Of a stretch of 64,000 nt of DNA, positions 1-10,370 are shown in pieces. Position numbers and translations under genes: made by a program. This DNA is from Epiperipatus broadwayi (Eukaryota; Onychophora; Udeonychophora; Euonychophora; Peripatidae). The number at the start of each line of letters is the position of its first letter. The stretch's first letter is position 1. Under the pieces are notes generated by a model. The model was not told the DNA's origin, did not search any database, and worked only from the letters and a program-made list of their open reading frames with translations. The stretch spans positions 1,116,001 to 1,180,000 of the forward strand of contig JAQFVV010012530.1 of NCBI GenBank assembly GCA_028023455.1. The letters run 5' to 3'.

Positions 1-119
1 AAAATAATTTACAGAAGATTTATGGGACATAATTGTAAAAATAAAAAAATAAAAAAAATTGAGTGCTTAAATTATCAGAAATGTGCACATGATACAACCG
101 TTTTCAAAATAAATCTTCC

Positions 120-600
120 AAGAAACTTTATAAGAATGAAAGCAATAATGAATTATTTAATAGGTTTTCAATAAAAAGAAAATAAAAGATTGATAACAAT
201 GAATTGCAAACAAGTAACATTTATAAATACTTTGAGCAAGATATTAGTGTTAATAGAAATAGAACATAAAATTAATTATAGAACTAAACTTAAAAAAATT
301 ATTTTTGGTAGAAATAATCTAATAAAAAAATATGCTTATAGGTTAAAAAAAAAAAAAGCTTTATAAGTGTGTTACACTAAATGTAAGATTTGGAAATTTA
401 ACAGGAGAGCATACATTATGATTAAGAAGATGAGATCAATGATAAAAGACTTAATTGATTAAATATATATCACTAGTATCACTGAAAAAATTAAACCTAA
501 AATGGACCTGAACCTAACACAATAAGATAAAATGCTAAATGGACAACAGAAGTGCTAAACAAAATTCCAAGAGATGTAATGTAAAAGACAAAAAGAGAGT
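120..600 (+). pseudogene. RTE-type LINE fragment, badly decayed
   Basis: This stretch lines up by eye with the 3' half of the RTE-like LINE at 20080-20540. Both have a GATTGATAA/AATGAATT segment, then AATACTTTGA, then AGAAATAA, then a segment corresponding to the CCAAGAGAT..TGTAA of the better copy at 45230. In the intact family this is the region after the reverse-transcriptase palm and the C-terminal part of the ORF2 protein. All frames are full of stops and it has no tail, so it is a dead fragment. The orientation is inferred from the alignment. Positions 1-120 are A-rich and hold nothing I can name. Confidence 0.5.
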
Positions 601-689
601 CCATAATTTAAAAACTTTCCTATTACCAACAGATGACCTTTGTCCATACATTATTTTTTAAATAGCAAATATGTGATGTGATGTACTGT

Positions 690-1511
690 GACTTCTCCTT
701 AAATGAAGTCAGGATTCTCTCAGCAACTATGCCCAGAAAAACCTGTTGGCCATTTTACTTTCCCTTTCCATTCCCCACTCTAAGTTTTCCCATAATCTGC
801 TCCAGCTCATTTCCACAACATAATATTTGTCAACTCTATGGTCTTTATATCTAAATCCCCTTATCTTTTCCCAAACCCAGTATAAAAATCAATAACCCAT
901 TTTCTGTATAATCACTTTGTTCATATTTATTTTTCCATAACTTCATTATTTGTACCCTTTCTGCTTTCAAGCATTTACATTCAATTGACAAATTCCTAAT
1001 ATTTTCTGTCTTCCTTACACAATTTGCAGACTAACTCACATATATTTTTCCATTTCATGTGTATACATTCTCTTGTTGCTAAAGATCCCGTTCAAGCCTT
1101 AAACAATAAACTACTTTCCTTGCTATTATCATAAATTAACTCGCACCCAATGTTCCGTTTACTTCTATATATATTTAAACTCTTTTTACTCTCCATACTA
1201 GTTCTCCATCTCTCCAACTCCCTATTCTTTATTAATGCATCTATTCTTTTATTCCATTCCTTACCACTATAACACTCAACAATCCTTCTAACACAATTAT
1301 CCCACCCTTTGTACAAGTATACTGATATAAATTCTTTATCCAAATCCTCTTCATACTGCATTAACTTTCTCACCCATCTTGTTGCCTGCCCTTTATTTGT
1401 AACCCAATTAAATACTATTTTGGTTATTCTTTTATTATCCATAAACTGCAACCTACCAAACATTTCCATTTTACTTTTTGCATTTCTCATATAAAAACTT
1501 GACCATCCCAT
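690..1511 (-). pseudogene. LINE ORF2 C-terminal part and 3' region (same element as 1539-2365)
   Basis: An open stretch of 139 codons (1511 down to 1092) continues the LINE ORF2 that begins further up the minus strand. It is basic and rich in W, R and K. Beyond its stop the other frames continue with a cysteine/histidine-like pattern around 960-1030 (a C..C....EC.CLKAER-like string), as in the zinc-knuckle-like C-terminus of many LINE ORF2 proteins. Homology then fades toward 690. Stops and frameshifts separate this block from 1539-1883, so no protein can be made. I infer the element family only as a non-LTR retrotransposon; the clade is not certain. Confidence 0.6.
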
Positions 1512-1538
1512 TTCTCCTTGAATTGCCTCCCTTGCTGT

Positions 1539-2365
1539 CTACACATCTGCATCTAATGCATGTCTTCCTACTTCCCCTTGTACTTTTTCTAAGTAATCTA
1601 ATACCCCTTTACTAACACATAACGCATCAATACCATATGTTAACCCTATTCTAGCTATATCATATTTATTATATGAAAACACTGTTAATTTCTTTATCAA
1701 TCCCTTTCTTTTCTTTGCTTCATTTATCAATTTTTTCTCCCATTCATCCAAGCAATTTTTCTGATTACTTAAGATGATTCCCAAATAACTATATCTATTC
1801 ACCACACTTAACTTTATATCCCCCAATTCTATATCTTCTCTTTCCCCAGTATTGATCATCATTATATTTGGATTTTTCTTCACTAAATTTAATCCTCATC
1901 TCTTTACCCACCCCTGCACATGTCCTCAGCATAGCTTCCATATCTTCTCTTCTTTCAGCACACAAAAAGACATCATCTGCAAAAAAAAAAAGACCCAACA
2001 AAGTATATACTCTCTTCCCACTTATTAACTGTATCTCTATCCCTCTTCCTAGTCTTTCTATTCCTCTCTCCATTTTACTCAAATACAACAAAAACAAAAT
2101 AGGTGGTATAGGACATCCTTGCCTTAGTGCCACCCCATTTTTAACTTTAAATGATTCTACATACCCTAATTGATACGTATAGTAATTATTTTCATATAAT
2201 TTCTAAATAATAGCCACTAAAGCTTCATCCATTTCCAAATTTGCTAAACTTACCCATAATCCTATTTACTCTATCCTATGCCTTCTCTATATCTATAAAA
2301 CTCATATATAACTGTCTAATTGAAATCCTACTCATATCCATAAGTTGAGTAACTACAAATAAACT
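1539..2365 (-). pseudogene. LINE reverse transcriptase, palm domain (3' part of split copy)
   Basis: Reading down the minus strand from about 2365, the frames give the RT palm in order: a FIDIEKA.DRV segment (motif A, with the Y lost to a stop), then LRQGCP.PPILFLLY (motif B, near 2130), then FADDVFLC (the catalytic A/DD box, near 1995-1970), then a KFSEEKSK segment, and finally YSYLGIILS (motif E, thumb side, near 1795). These are the standard landmarks of a LINE reverse transcriptase that copies its own RNA at a nicked target. The reading frame shifts at about 1880-1890 and contains several stops. The N-terminal half of the domain lies at 3680-4195. The Penelope-like element at 2377-3668 separates the two halves. 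Confidence 0.8.
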
Positions 2366-2376
2366 TATCTCCTATA
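2366..2376. repeat. Target-site duplication, left copy (11 bp)
   Basis: TATCTCCTATA occurs here and again at 3669-3679, exactly flanking the Penelope-like element. LINE reverse-transcriptase sequence lies on the outer side of both copies (GD-K/R-L/V-F context). The duplicated target proves the insertion. Confidence 0.85.
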
Positions 2377-3270
2377 TTTGTTGTATGGCAACATGGTGAA
2401 GCATTGCTATAAACTTTCTGGACACACATCAACAACATATCCCTTTCAATTAAATTCACAATATAACCAGAACAAAAACAAAAATTGGCATTCTTAGATG
2501 TTCTAGTAACAAGGCCCCCTCATGGAAAAACCAAAACTACAGTTTACCGAAAACCCACACACACGGAAAAATACCTAGCCTATACATCTAATCACACCAG
2601 AAACACAAAACATGGAGTTATACTATCACTGTGGAATAGAGCAAAAGAAGTTTGTTCAGAATCTGGCGATTTGAAAAAAGAAAAGATCTATATAGAACAA
2701 ACTCTTAAGAAAAATGGTTATCCATCAGCTGTTATTAAGAAAATATTAAATAGACAACAAAAAGAACCATCAAGAGAAAAAACAATTATTGGTACTGTAT
2801 TGTATCCATACATTCCAAAAATAGCAGACAAATTAAGGAAAATCTGCAACCAGTATAAAATCAGAACAGTTTTCCAGAGCCATACCACACTATGAGGAAT
2901 TCTAACATCTACAAAGCCTAAACTTAAAATGCTGCAAAGAAAAAACTGCATCTATGAAATACCATGTGAATGTGGAAGAACATACATTGGTGAGACCAGC
3001 CGTCCCATTCAAAAGCGCTTGCACGAACATAAACTGTTGATTAGAAGAGAGAAAGCAGATGTGTCTAAGGTAGCAGACCATGTATGGACCAATGAACATA
3101 CGTTCGATTGGGAAAATACAAAAATATTGGATACAGAAGAAAAAGTACAAAGAAGAAAATTTAAAGAAGCTGCTCACATGACAATGGCAAAAGATCCCAT
3201 AAGCCAACCTAGTGTGACTATACATAATGTATGGAAACCACTAATCAACTTTGCTCTGAGGAAAAAGTGA
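2377..3270 (+). pseudogene. Penelope RT C-terminus + GIY-YIG endonuclease
   Basis: Apart from a probable frame break near 2400, one frame runs through with only two stops, TAA at 2464-2466 and TGA at 2893-2895 (the latter a one-base change from CGA). It shows FVVWQHG, then HINNI.LSIKF, then LAFLDVLVTR and YRKPTHTEKYLAYTSNH, all hallmark strings of the Penelope RT thumb region. From about 2940 follows the endonuclease: a C..C pair around IYEIPCECG, then RTYIGETSRP (the second half of GIY-YIG with its conserved Arg), then HEHK and a DHVWTNEHTF histidine pair as in the Penelope-specific zinc-binding insert. The stop at 3268-3270 is natural. In the intact element the nuclease would nick the target and the RT would copy the RNA. 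The missing RT N-terminus makes this copy inactive. Confidence 0.88.
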
Positions 3271-3327
3271 AAAATCAGGAGGAACCTTATAGATAAGTAT
3301 ATGAAATTACTACATACTGTTGCTTTT

Positions 3328-3415
3328 GACAGGATGGCTCAGTTGGTTAGAGCATTACCTTAAATTTCAATCAAGAATCTAAGGACCCAGGTTCGAATCC
3401 CATGCTAGTACTGTC
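3328..3415 (+). ncRNA. tRNA-like domain in the Penelope 3' region
   Basis: A pol III A-box-like TGGCTCAGTTGG (3335-3346) followed by GTTAGAGCA, and a B-box GGTTCGAATCC (3390-3400), are spaced as in a tRNA. GACAG at 3328-3332 pairs perfectly with CTGTC at 3411-3415 in the place of an acceptor stem. The T-stem is poor and the anticodon arm (AACCTT..) is degenerate, so it is not a working tRNA gene. The same domain, with its acceptor pairing kept as GACAG/TTGTC, recurs at 42814-42905 on the minus strand, so it is a stable part of the repeat family. Confidence 0.7.
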
Positions 3416-3476
3416 ACTGGTCAGGCCAGCAACTCCTGAAGAAGAGGAGAATAAAATACCTCTCGAAACATTGTGC
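3407..3476 (+). ncRNA. Hammerhead-ribozyme-like motif
   Basis: The elements of a hammerhead core occur in order. GTC (3413-3415) is the potential cleavage triplet. A stem-I-like CTGG...CCAG hairpin follows (3417-3428 region). CTGAAGA (3436-3442) is the CUGANGA core. A stem II of AGAGG/CCTCT (3443-3447 with 3459-3463) comes next, then GAAAC (3465-3469). Stem III can form between TGT (3412-3414) and ACA (3468-3470), extended after one mismatch by T-A and two wobble pairs. Hammerheads are established components of Penelope-like elements. Weak points are the unpaired base before GAAAC and the imperfect base of stem I, so activity is doubtful. Confidence 0.55.
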
Positions 3477-3489
3477 ATATACTAACCTG

Positions 3490-3535
3490 TTTGCTGTGAT
3501 ATTACTAACATTTGTTTGCTGTGATATTACTAACA
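3490..3535 (+). repeat. Short tandem duplication in the Penelope 3' end
   Basis: A ~22-bp unit beginning GTTTGCTGTGATATTAC occurs twice with a period of 25 bp. The second copy of the element (42690-42760, minus strand) has a related but unduplicated stretch. Confidence 0.6.
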
Positions 3536-3668
3536 GTTGAATGAATTTGGAATATTTAACTAAAATTAAACTTTTCTAAAGACATTCAACACACATATTA
3601 GATGATGGAAATAGTCCAATATAAAAATACAGCTAGAACACCATCATCACAAACCTTCAGAAAAACCC

Positions 3669-3679
3669 TATCTCCTATA
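3669..3679. repeat. Target-site duplication, right copy (11 bp)
   Basis: Identical to 2366-2376 (TATCTCCTATA); it marks the 3' end of the Penelope-like insertion. Confidence 0.85.
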
Positions 3680-4195
3680 CGCCTATCTGATCTAAAACCT
3701 CCTTGCATTTCCCCCACTACATTATTCTCTTCTATCCATTTTGCAATTCTTCCAGCCACCATATATGAGAAAACTTTATATAAAACTGATGTTATCGCTA
3801 TCGGTCTATAATTATTTAATTTGCTATGATCCTTACCCTTTACTTACTCTTGTAGTATTCCAACTACCCGGAAAAACTTTCTTGTGTGCCATCTTATTGA
3901 AACATGATAATAGCTTTACTTTTGCCCTATGCCCTAAATTCATTCCCATCTCTGCTGCCTATCCATCTAAACCTCTTGCCTTTACACTTATCAATTTCTT
4001 CATTGACTCATTCAGTTCATTTTTTGTAAACCTAATATTCCTATTACTATATGCTCTCATGTTTTCTACCACTCTGTCCTTCACATCTAACATCTTTTCT
4101 ATATCCATTACATATCTATTTAAGATTCTCTCTAAGTCTTCTCTAGAGCTACACAATATATTTCTCCTACTCCAGTTCTGTCACGTCATATAAAC
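3680..4195 (-). pseudogene. LINE reverse transcriptase, N-terminal part (5' part of split copy)
   Basis: Going down the minus strand, an open segment 4156-3959 ends in FTKNELNESMKKL..KARGLDG, the fingers motif of LINE RTs (K-A-x-G-x-D-G). After a stop the other frames continue with WNTTRVS, then LNNYRPIAITSVLYKVFS (the RPI motif), then MQGGFRSDR.IGD, which runs into the 11-bp target duplication. The text continues at 2365 as LFVVTQL, so this and 1539-2365 were one domain. No upstream endonuclease is found beyond 4195, so the LINE is 5'-truncated. Confidence 0.78.
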
Positions 4196-4224
4196 TTAAA
4201 TAATCAAAAAATGTCAGACAGTAT

Positions 4225-4690
4225 TACTCAATGAATCCCTATCCACTGTTCTTAGATAGTTTCTAGCTTATGGTTTACATCAGTAAGGAATTTTAGATCT
4301 AGATCTAGCACCTAAATGTTTGTATCTAATACATTTTTCCTCAAACTACTCTCCTAAAATTCAAAACATCTTAATTTTTAATCCAAATCAAATTGCTTGC
4401 ATAGTTGTATAGATCTAATATCAATTCTGTATTTATACATTTAGATGTCTTCAGTTTTTTTAATACCTATAGAGACTCCTATATTCTTTAAATAAAATCA
4501 TTATAACACCAAAAAAAAAAAGAAGTAAAGTGTATTAAATCCAAAAAAATGAAGTGCACTAGATCCAGATTCAAAACTCCTCACTGATTCTTAGGTCAGA
4601 AACTAATCTGGGAATAGGAATAGGATAGCACTGGCTAAGGATTTAATAAGCACGACTGCCTGAGTGCAGACACAAAACTCCCAAAATATT
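4225..4690. repeat. Dispersed repeat R1, degraded copies in both orientations
   Basis: AATCCCTATCCACTG...TAGTTTCTAGCTTATGG..CATCAGT (4225-4300) matches the forward form of R1 seen at 27980-28050. At 4570-4650 the reverse form appears (CTCACTGATTC...AGAAACTAATCTGGG). The two halves face each other, as at 28050. R1 has no coding capacity and I do not recognise its class. Confidence 0.5.
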
Positions 4691-5839
4691 TGATACTAAT
4701 AAAATAAATAATAAATAATGATATAGCTTTATTTTCCATGAATTAAAAGAAATTTCAGCACAGGAAGACATAGAGCTAGGCAATGATACAGGGACTTTGA
4801 GCTCCAGAATCTGCACTCTTAATATTTTGTTTTGGATCTGTAATACAATTATAGTTTAATCAGCATTCTAATGTAAGTAAGAAATTAACAAACTTTTCCC
4901 AATTTAGGAATCTTTAATAATCACCATGCTGGCTGCTTGCGAGTTTGATGATCTCTAATCCTAACATTTGCTTTTGAAATGTATTCTTTCACACAAAGAA
5001 TTTGTTCAGCATTGGTGATTTTCCATCTTCACATGTATGTTTATAGATTCTTCAAGCAAGGATAAAGAATTTTAAAAAGCTTTTCATTCCATAACACTCT
5101 TAATAACATGCTACATCCAAAAGTGAATTAAATATAAGGGACTAAAGCAGACATAAAAAGTCATAGTTAATAAATCTTTCTAGAACTCTTACATTCTAGT
5201 TTTCTCAAAATAGCATTAAAATCAGCTTGCCCATATTTGTCTGCAATTAAAATTTTAAAAAAAACTAAAGTTGTTCTCTACAATTAAAATTTAAAAAAAC
5301 CTATCGTTATCTTTAAAAAGATTTTTACTTAATTTGCTAACATATGTAAGAGTCTCATACAATACTGTAAATCTACTAGTCACATAAGTCCCTCACAATA
5401 TCACACCCATGGTTACTGAAGAAATAGATATGGAGTTATCCATACCCAATGATAATAACGAGAGTCAACATTAACTATAATTTTGATAAAGATTTCAAAT
5501 CTTGCTAATTCTAAAGTTTAAAAAAGATTAAATCTTAATTCTCTTGGATATTGTTTCATTTTGAACCCTTACATTTTCCACACAACTATGTAAATGTCAT
5601 TAACTAGTCTTGTCTATATCTTACTGCACCAAATACTATCTCAAAATATTTTCTCATATGTATAAAGTCATTTCTGTACATTCAATCCCCTTAAGTTTTT
5701 AATTATTTTGTTATGAGGCAAATCTTGTTTAACAATAGACCAAATTAATCAACTCCAATGATTCCTATTTTTTCCTCTACAAATCCTGTCGCATAGTTTG
5801 AATAAGTGATTAAAGTTAATCAGTAGTTAAAGTTTAGAA
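4691..5839. other. AT-rich interval without a recognised feature
   Basis: There is no open frame of note, no tRNA-like box pair and no terminal repeats. I see nothing in it beyond A/T runs. Confidence 0.6.
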
Positions 5840-6905
5840 ATCATGATGGAAGAGGTCCTGGATAGAGGAAAGCGCAAGCAGAATTTCAGAAGCCTTCAAT
5901 GCAACAATACTGAAAGATCTTTATTTTTCATTTAAATATTTTTTTACAGACTGCTCGATTATCCTAGCGATTACAGATATAAATTGCATCATCTACAGAT
6001 TTCCAAAAAATTTACTGTATGAAGCAATTACAGTAAATAGCATGTGGGACTCCATACTATGAATTGCTGATCACTCAAATCCCAGATATATTGCTATTGA
6101 GTTTTTTGATGAACAAATAAATAGATTTGAAAAAACAATTTGCATGCTGGAAAAATATGCACTAATTAAAGTAGACCAGAATAAAAAAAATTATGTAACC
6201 GGAATTATAAAAATTAAATATATTTAAATTATGACATTAATGACTTTCAGAAATTAATGGAACCTTTTGGATCAATGTTAATGTTCCAATCCATGTATCT
6301 AAAAAATACACCCCATACCAATCTTAAGTAATAATTATTATTTTAAATTGCATTTAAACAAAAATGTTAATCCAAGTGACATTCGTATGCTAATTATTAA
6401 CCAGGAAACAATACTCTTCTTAATAACACATGGAATCAAATAATGGTGTTTCAACTGCAAGCAAAGAGGTCACATCATAAGTTCAAAAATTAAGTGCCCA
6501 CACTTTGAAATGAGAACCACATCAATACATCAATGTGAAAAATGATACAAATAATTATATGCAATATTCAGCAGGAGAAAAATCAATCACTGGTATAATT
6601 GATGTTAACATCAATGACTCAGATATGAATACATAGAATATATTAACAGATGATAATATTCAAAGGCAAGGTCAACTATCAAATCAAACTTTCCCTACTA
6701 CAAAAAGGCACAAGCGAAATTAGTAAACCAATTCTTACAGAAACAATTATAATAAATGAGATGACACAAGATATTATAGAGACAACAATACCTGGCCCAT
6801 CACCCAGACATGAATATAAATACCCTGACTATCAAACAAACAGGGTCATCTGCCATGCAAGAAAAGGGAAAGGAAAAGTGATTTGCAAACCACAGAAGTA
6901 AGTAA
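5840..6905 (+). pseudogene. LINE ORF1 (CCHC-type), part of an L1/Tx1-like element
   Basis: This region precedes an endonuclease/RT ORF2 on the same strand and shows one clear landmark: CFNCKQRGH...KC at 6447-6497, a CCHC zinc-knuckle-like arrangement (C-x2-C-x4-H-x7-C), as in the RNA-binding ORF1 proteins of several LINE clades. Upstream frames from 5840 are open in short pieces. Downstream, 6650-6901 is open for 83 codons with a T/I/P-rich tail and a basic end (ARKGKGK). Multiple stops make it non-functional. The boundaries and the exact clade are inferred. ORF1 proteins normally coat the LINE RNA. Confidence 0.5.
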
Positions 6906-7136
6906 AGAGGATATACCACAGACTTTGGATCACAGATTCTGATGCAGGTGATGCCTCAAATGAGGATCCAGTCAACATAGTAGAGATAAGTGAGCTGTGT
7001 GGAAATGTAATTGCTATGATAAATCTCTAGCTAGAATTGTCGCATGAGGGCCTAATATCTTTAGATAGAACTGAACAGTTAACATAAATAAATATATTTT
7101 TTGCATTATTTATATCTATGCATTAAATATGACAGA

Positions 7137-10100
7137 ATGATAATAAAAATAATATCTATCAATGTCAGAGAATTAATCTCTGTAGACAAAAACCATCAAT
7201 TTAAAAAACGGCTTCATATTATTCAGCCACATATAATTGGTTTTCTGAAAATAAGATATGCAACAAATCACAAACAGATCCATCAAAATTTTATGATAAT
7301 CAATAGTATTCATTATTTTCCAGAGCAGCATTCTCACTTTCAGCTAGAACAAGAATTGTGATAAAAAAAAACCTGTCCATTCAGCTCATTTAAAATATAT
7401 ATTGAAGCCTACTTGCTAATTGTTACAGTATATCACAATGAATAACACTAAACATAGTATACAAGTACATTCTTCCAGGTAAAATAAAAATTAATAGACT
7501 TGTACATACATTAAACTCAAAATGTGCATTCTTGATACATCCTATAATTCTAATAGGAGACTTTAACATTTCATACAATAAATTTGTAAAAAAATGTTTA
7601 CATCTGTTGGCATTACCTCTCATGTCTGGAGAAGGAATTTTTCCACAGAACTACCTCCTTCAACAAAGACTGATACTCATCTTTAAGTGATCTTTTTATT
7701 CACCAGCATTGCATCATATGATCAGCATATCCCTCAAAAACTTTCTTTTTCAGATCATTCTGCTGCAATAATCTGTCTTAAAAATGATTTCTCATATAGA
7801 CCAATGAATACAACAGGTAAAACCATTAGAATATTGCTCCTAGGATAAACTAAAGAATATCTCTTCTCAGAAATGTACATATTATTCAAATTTTGTGATT
7901 AGGAAATGGATCTTGTTCAAACATGAATTGCATGGTAAACATAATCTCATATACAGTTGATACAATGAGAAGAAACCAACCACCTCCTCAAAGATTTTAG
8001 CACTTGTAGATGAATTGCACAAGAGAATTATACAGTGCTACCATGGTAGAAGGTTGTATAAATTATAATAGCTCTGAGGAAAACATATTGGTCAGCTTGT
8101 GGCTCATTCAAAGAATAACTTGCAATAAAGAAGAGAAAAATATACCTGAATCAAACCTGCATGTGCTCTAGACAAAACATTCATTGGGCACTGGGGCAAG
8201 ATCCAGTAAACCATGTTCTGTCAGTAATCAAAATAGAGGGGCAAATCATTAAAGGTGACAACATGCTACAGCCACTTTATTTATATTACAAAAATTAATT
8301 ACAAAAAAAGGAAAAAATTAAATCCTTCACAAAACTTTCTGGAACTACCAGAAGCCAATATAACTTTTGTACCAACAGAGTTTAAAGAAAAACTTGCTTC
8401 AGTGTCAAACTCATGTCATTCAGGGAAATTCACAGTAAAATACCTAACAAATCTAGCTAACTTTCTAACAACGAAAATCTATCATATACATAAACTTTAT
8501 CCCATCTCAATGGTTCCATTTGTTAAGAAGAAGGAAAATATAACTACATTCCAAAATCTCAGACCCATATCAATGAGTCCACTTGGGTCTAAAATCTTGG
8601 AATCAGTGATTAATAATTAAAAGATAGAACTGAATCTTATATTTTGGCATTGCTTTGAAAAATCCAGTTTGCAAAGAAAGGCTGATTAACTGGGCAGGCA
8701 GCATTTTTATGTAAGACAGTAACTAATATAATCAAAAACAACAAAAAATATGGACGAGTTGTATACCAACTGGTATTTTAATTAATGGATTAATAGATAT
8801 ATCAATAGCCAGATCATTAATCTATTCAATTACGAATCTTATTCTAAGTCGAGAAATTCAGATAACTCTTAGTGGGAAGTACTCACCATCATTCATCCCA
8901 TTTAACATAATTCCATAAGGTTCACTGTTAAGTACTCTTTTATTCACATTTTATATCAATCCTCTACTTAAAGCAATTGAAAATGAGTGGAATATTTATA
9001 CCTGGAATGAAGGCAAATGTTTCATGTATTGCATACATGGATGACATAATATTCTTTCTGCAAACTAAAAAACATATCAAAACTAAAAAAATTCTAAATA
9101 ATTTCTCAGACAAATATAAACTGGAGTTCAATTTAGAAAAATCCAGTGCATGGTCTATATATTCAAGATGCCAACATGAGCAATACTTCAAAGGAAAACC
9201 TAACTCGTTTGTGAGATTTCCTTTTCATTTGAGTAATTAGTGATTGCAAATACAGGGAAAATTAATGAATAAAGTTGAGAATATAATTAATTCTCTTTCC
9301 AAGTCATATGTATCACTCTATGCCAAAGTGGCCCTTTTTAATCTCCTAATAATGAGATGGGTATACCTATAATAATATACCAAAAGCTTTTACATCTAAA
9401 AGTTACTCAAAATGTAAGAAATTGTTGAAGGGAATGGGAGGAAGGTGGGATCAATATCCCTAAGTATTTCAAAATAGATTGGGTTTACATTCTATAAAAA
9501 TTTTCCAAATTCAAAAACCCAATCTTATATCATCATGTGCAAGGATATTGACATATCTAGAAATAGTTTTTAAAATTACATCCACAGACAGGCTGCCACC
9601 AGTATGCAATTACTGGAATAAATTAATTTCTCTTTTATTATGCACACCCAATTTAGTATAATGCCCTCCCAAGAATAAAATTAAATACTGGGACATACAT
9701 TCAATCTGTGCTTCACCATCCAATGATCTTAACAAATCCCTTTTAAACATAACCAATAAGCAGTTGACTAAAAAATTCAAATACTGGTCATTAGAATAAA
9801 AATATTATGATTTTCTCCTTAAACTAAATCTTGAAACACTTCCCATTCCTTATTTCTACAGATATAAAAAAAATTGCACTAACATTTAAGACATATGCAA
9901 ATTAGATCAGAGAGAACCAGAAATAGTCACATTTTCTATTCACATGCCGCATGTTTAATAATATCTGGTGGGATATCCCAAAATATTTAAAAATAAAAAT
10001 TTCAACAAACATCCACTTACCAATAAATTTAAAAAAGATATTTATGCACATATTCGGGCCAGCACATTTATACTATTCTCATTATAGAGTACCAGATGTA

Positions 10101-10370
10101 CATTAATGTACAATTCAAATACAAGAAGACACCCTAAATAATTTACGAACAAAATGGATATTATATGCATACGGGATGAAAAATTTCCCCAACCAACATT
10201 TATTCAGACACATAGTCACTAATGCGACTTCACTCAAATTTATGACATGACTCATTATTATAAAATAATTAGATAATTAAAAGCAAAAAAGACATTAACA
10301 CAATGATATACATAGAAAGATGTAAATCCTATGCAGCAGTCAGAAATGCTAAGCCGCTTTCAAGATTGTA
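7137..10370 (+). pseudogene. LINE ORF2 (endonuclease + reverse transcriptase), L1/Tx1-like
   Basis: Domains appear in the right order. At 7137 an apurinic-type endonuclease begins with MIIKIISINVRELIS.. and a QPHIIGF.KIRY string (a Q/E-x-R-Y-like metal site). A YKYILPGK string lies near 7475, and the catalytic GDFN at 7556-7567. The RT follows with PFVKKK...FQNLRPISM near 8515-8575, then a P.GSLLSTLLF.FYINPL string near 8920, and AYMDDIIFF with the catalytic YMDD at 9034-9045. Downstream frames to about 10250 keep W/P/H-rich LINE C-terminal text. Many stops and frameshifts kill it. The nuclease plus YMDD context resembles L1/Tx1 elements; I am less sure of the clade than of the class. Confidence 0.75.

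Larger units (their letters stand above)
2377..3668 (+). mobile_element. Penelope-like retroelement, 5'-truncated, inserted into a LINE
   Basis: The 1292-bp insert carries the C-terminal end of a Penelope-type reverse transcriptase fused in frame to a GIY-YIG endonuclease, then a 3' non-coding region with a tRNA-like and a hammerhead-like structure. It is bounded by 11-bp direct repeats. Sequence starts at the FVVW segment that normally follows the catalytic YVDD of Penelope RTs, so the 5' end is truncated just past the active site. The host sequence is a minus-strand LINE, so this insertion is the younger of the two. Confidence 0.9.

Noticed and set aside
1868-2173. 101-codon plus-strand open frame
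   Set aside because: It is the antisense shadow of the LINE reverse transcriptase palm on the minus strand.
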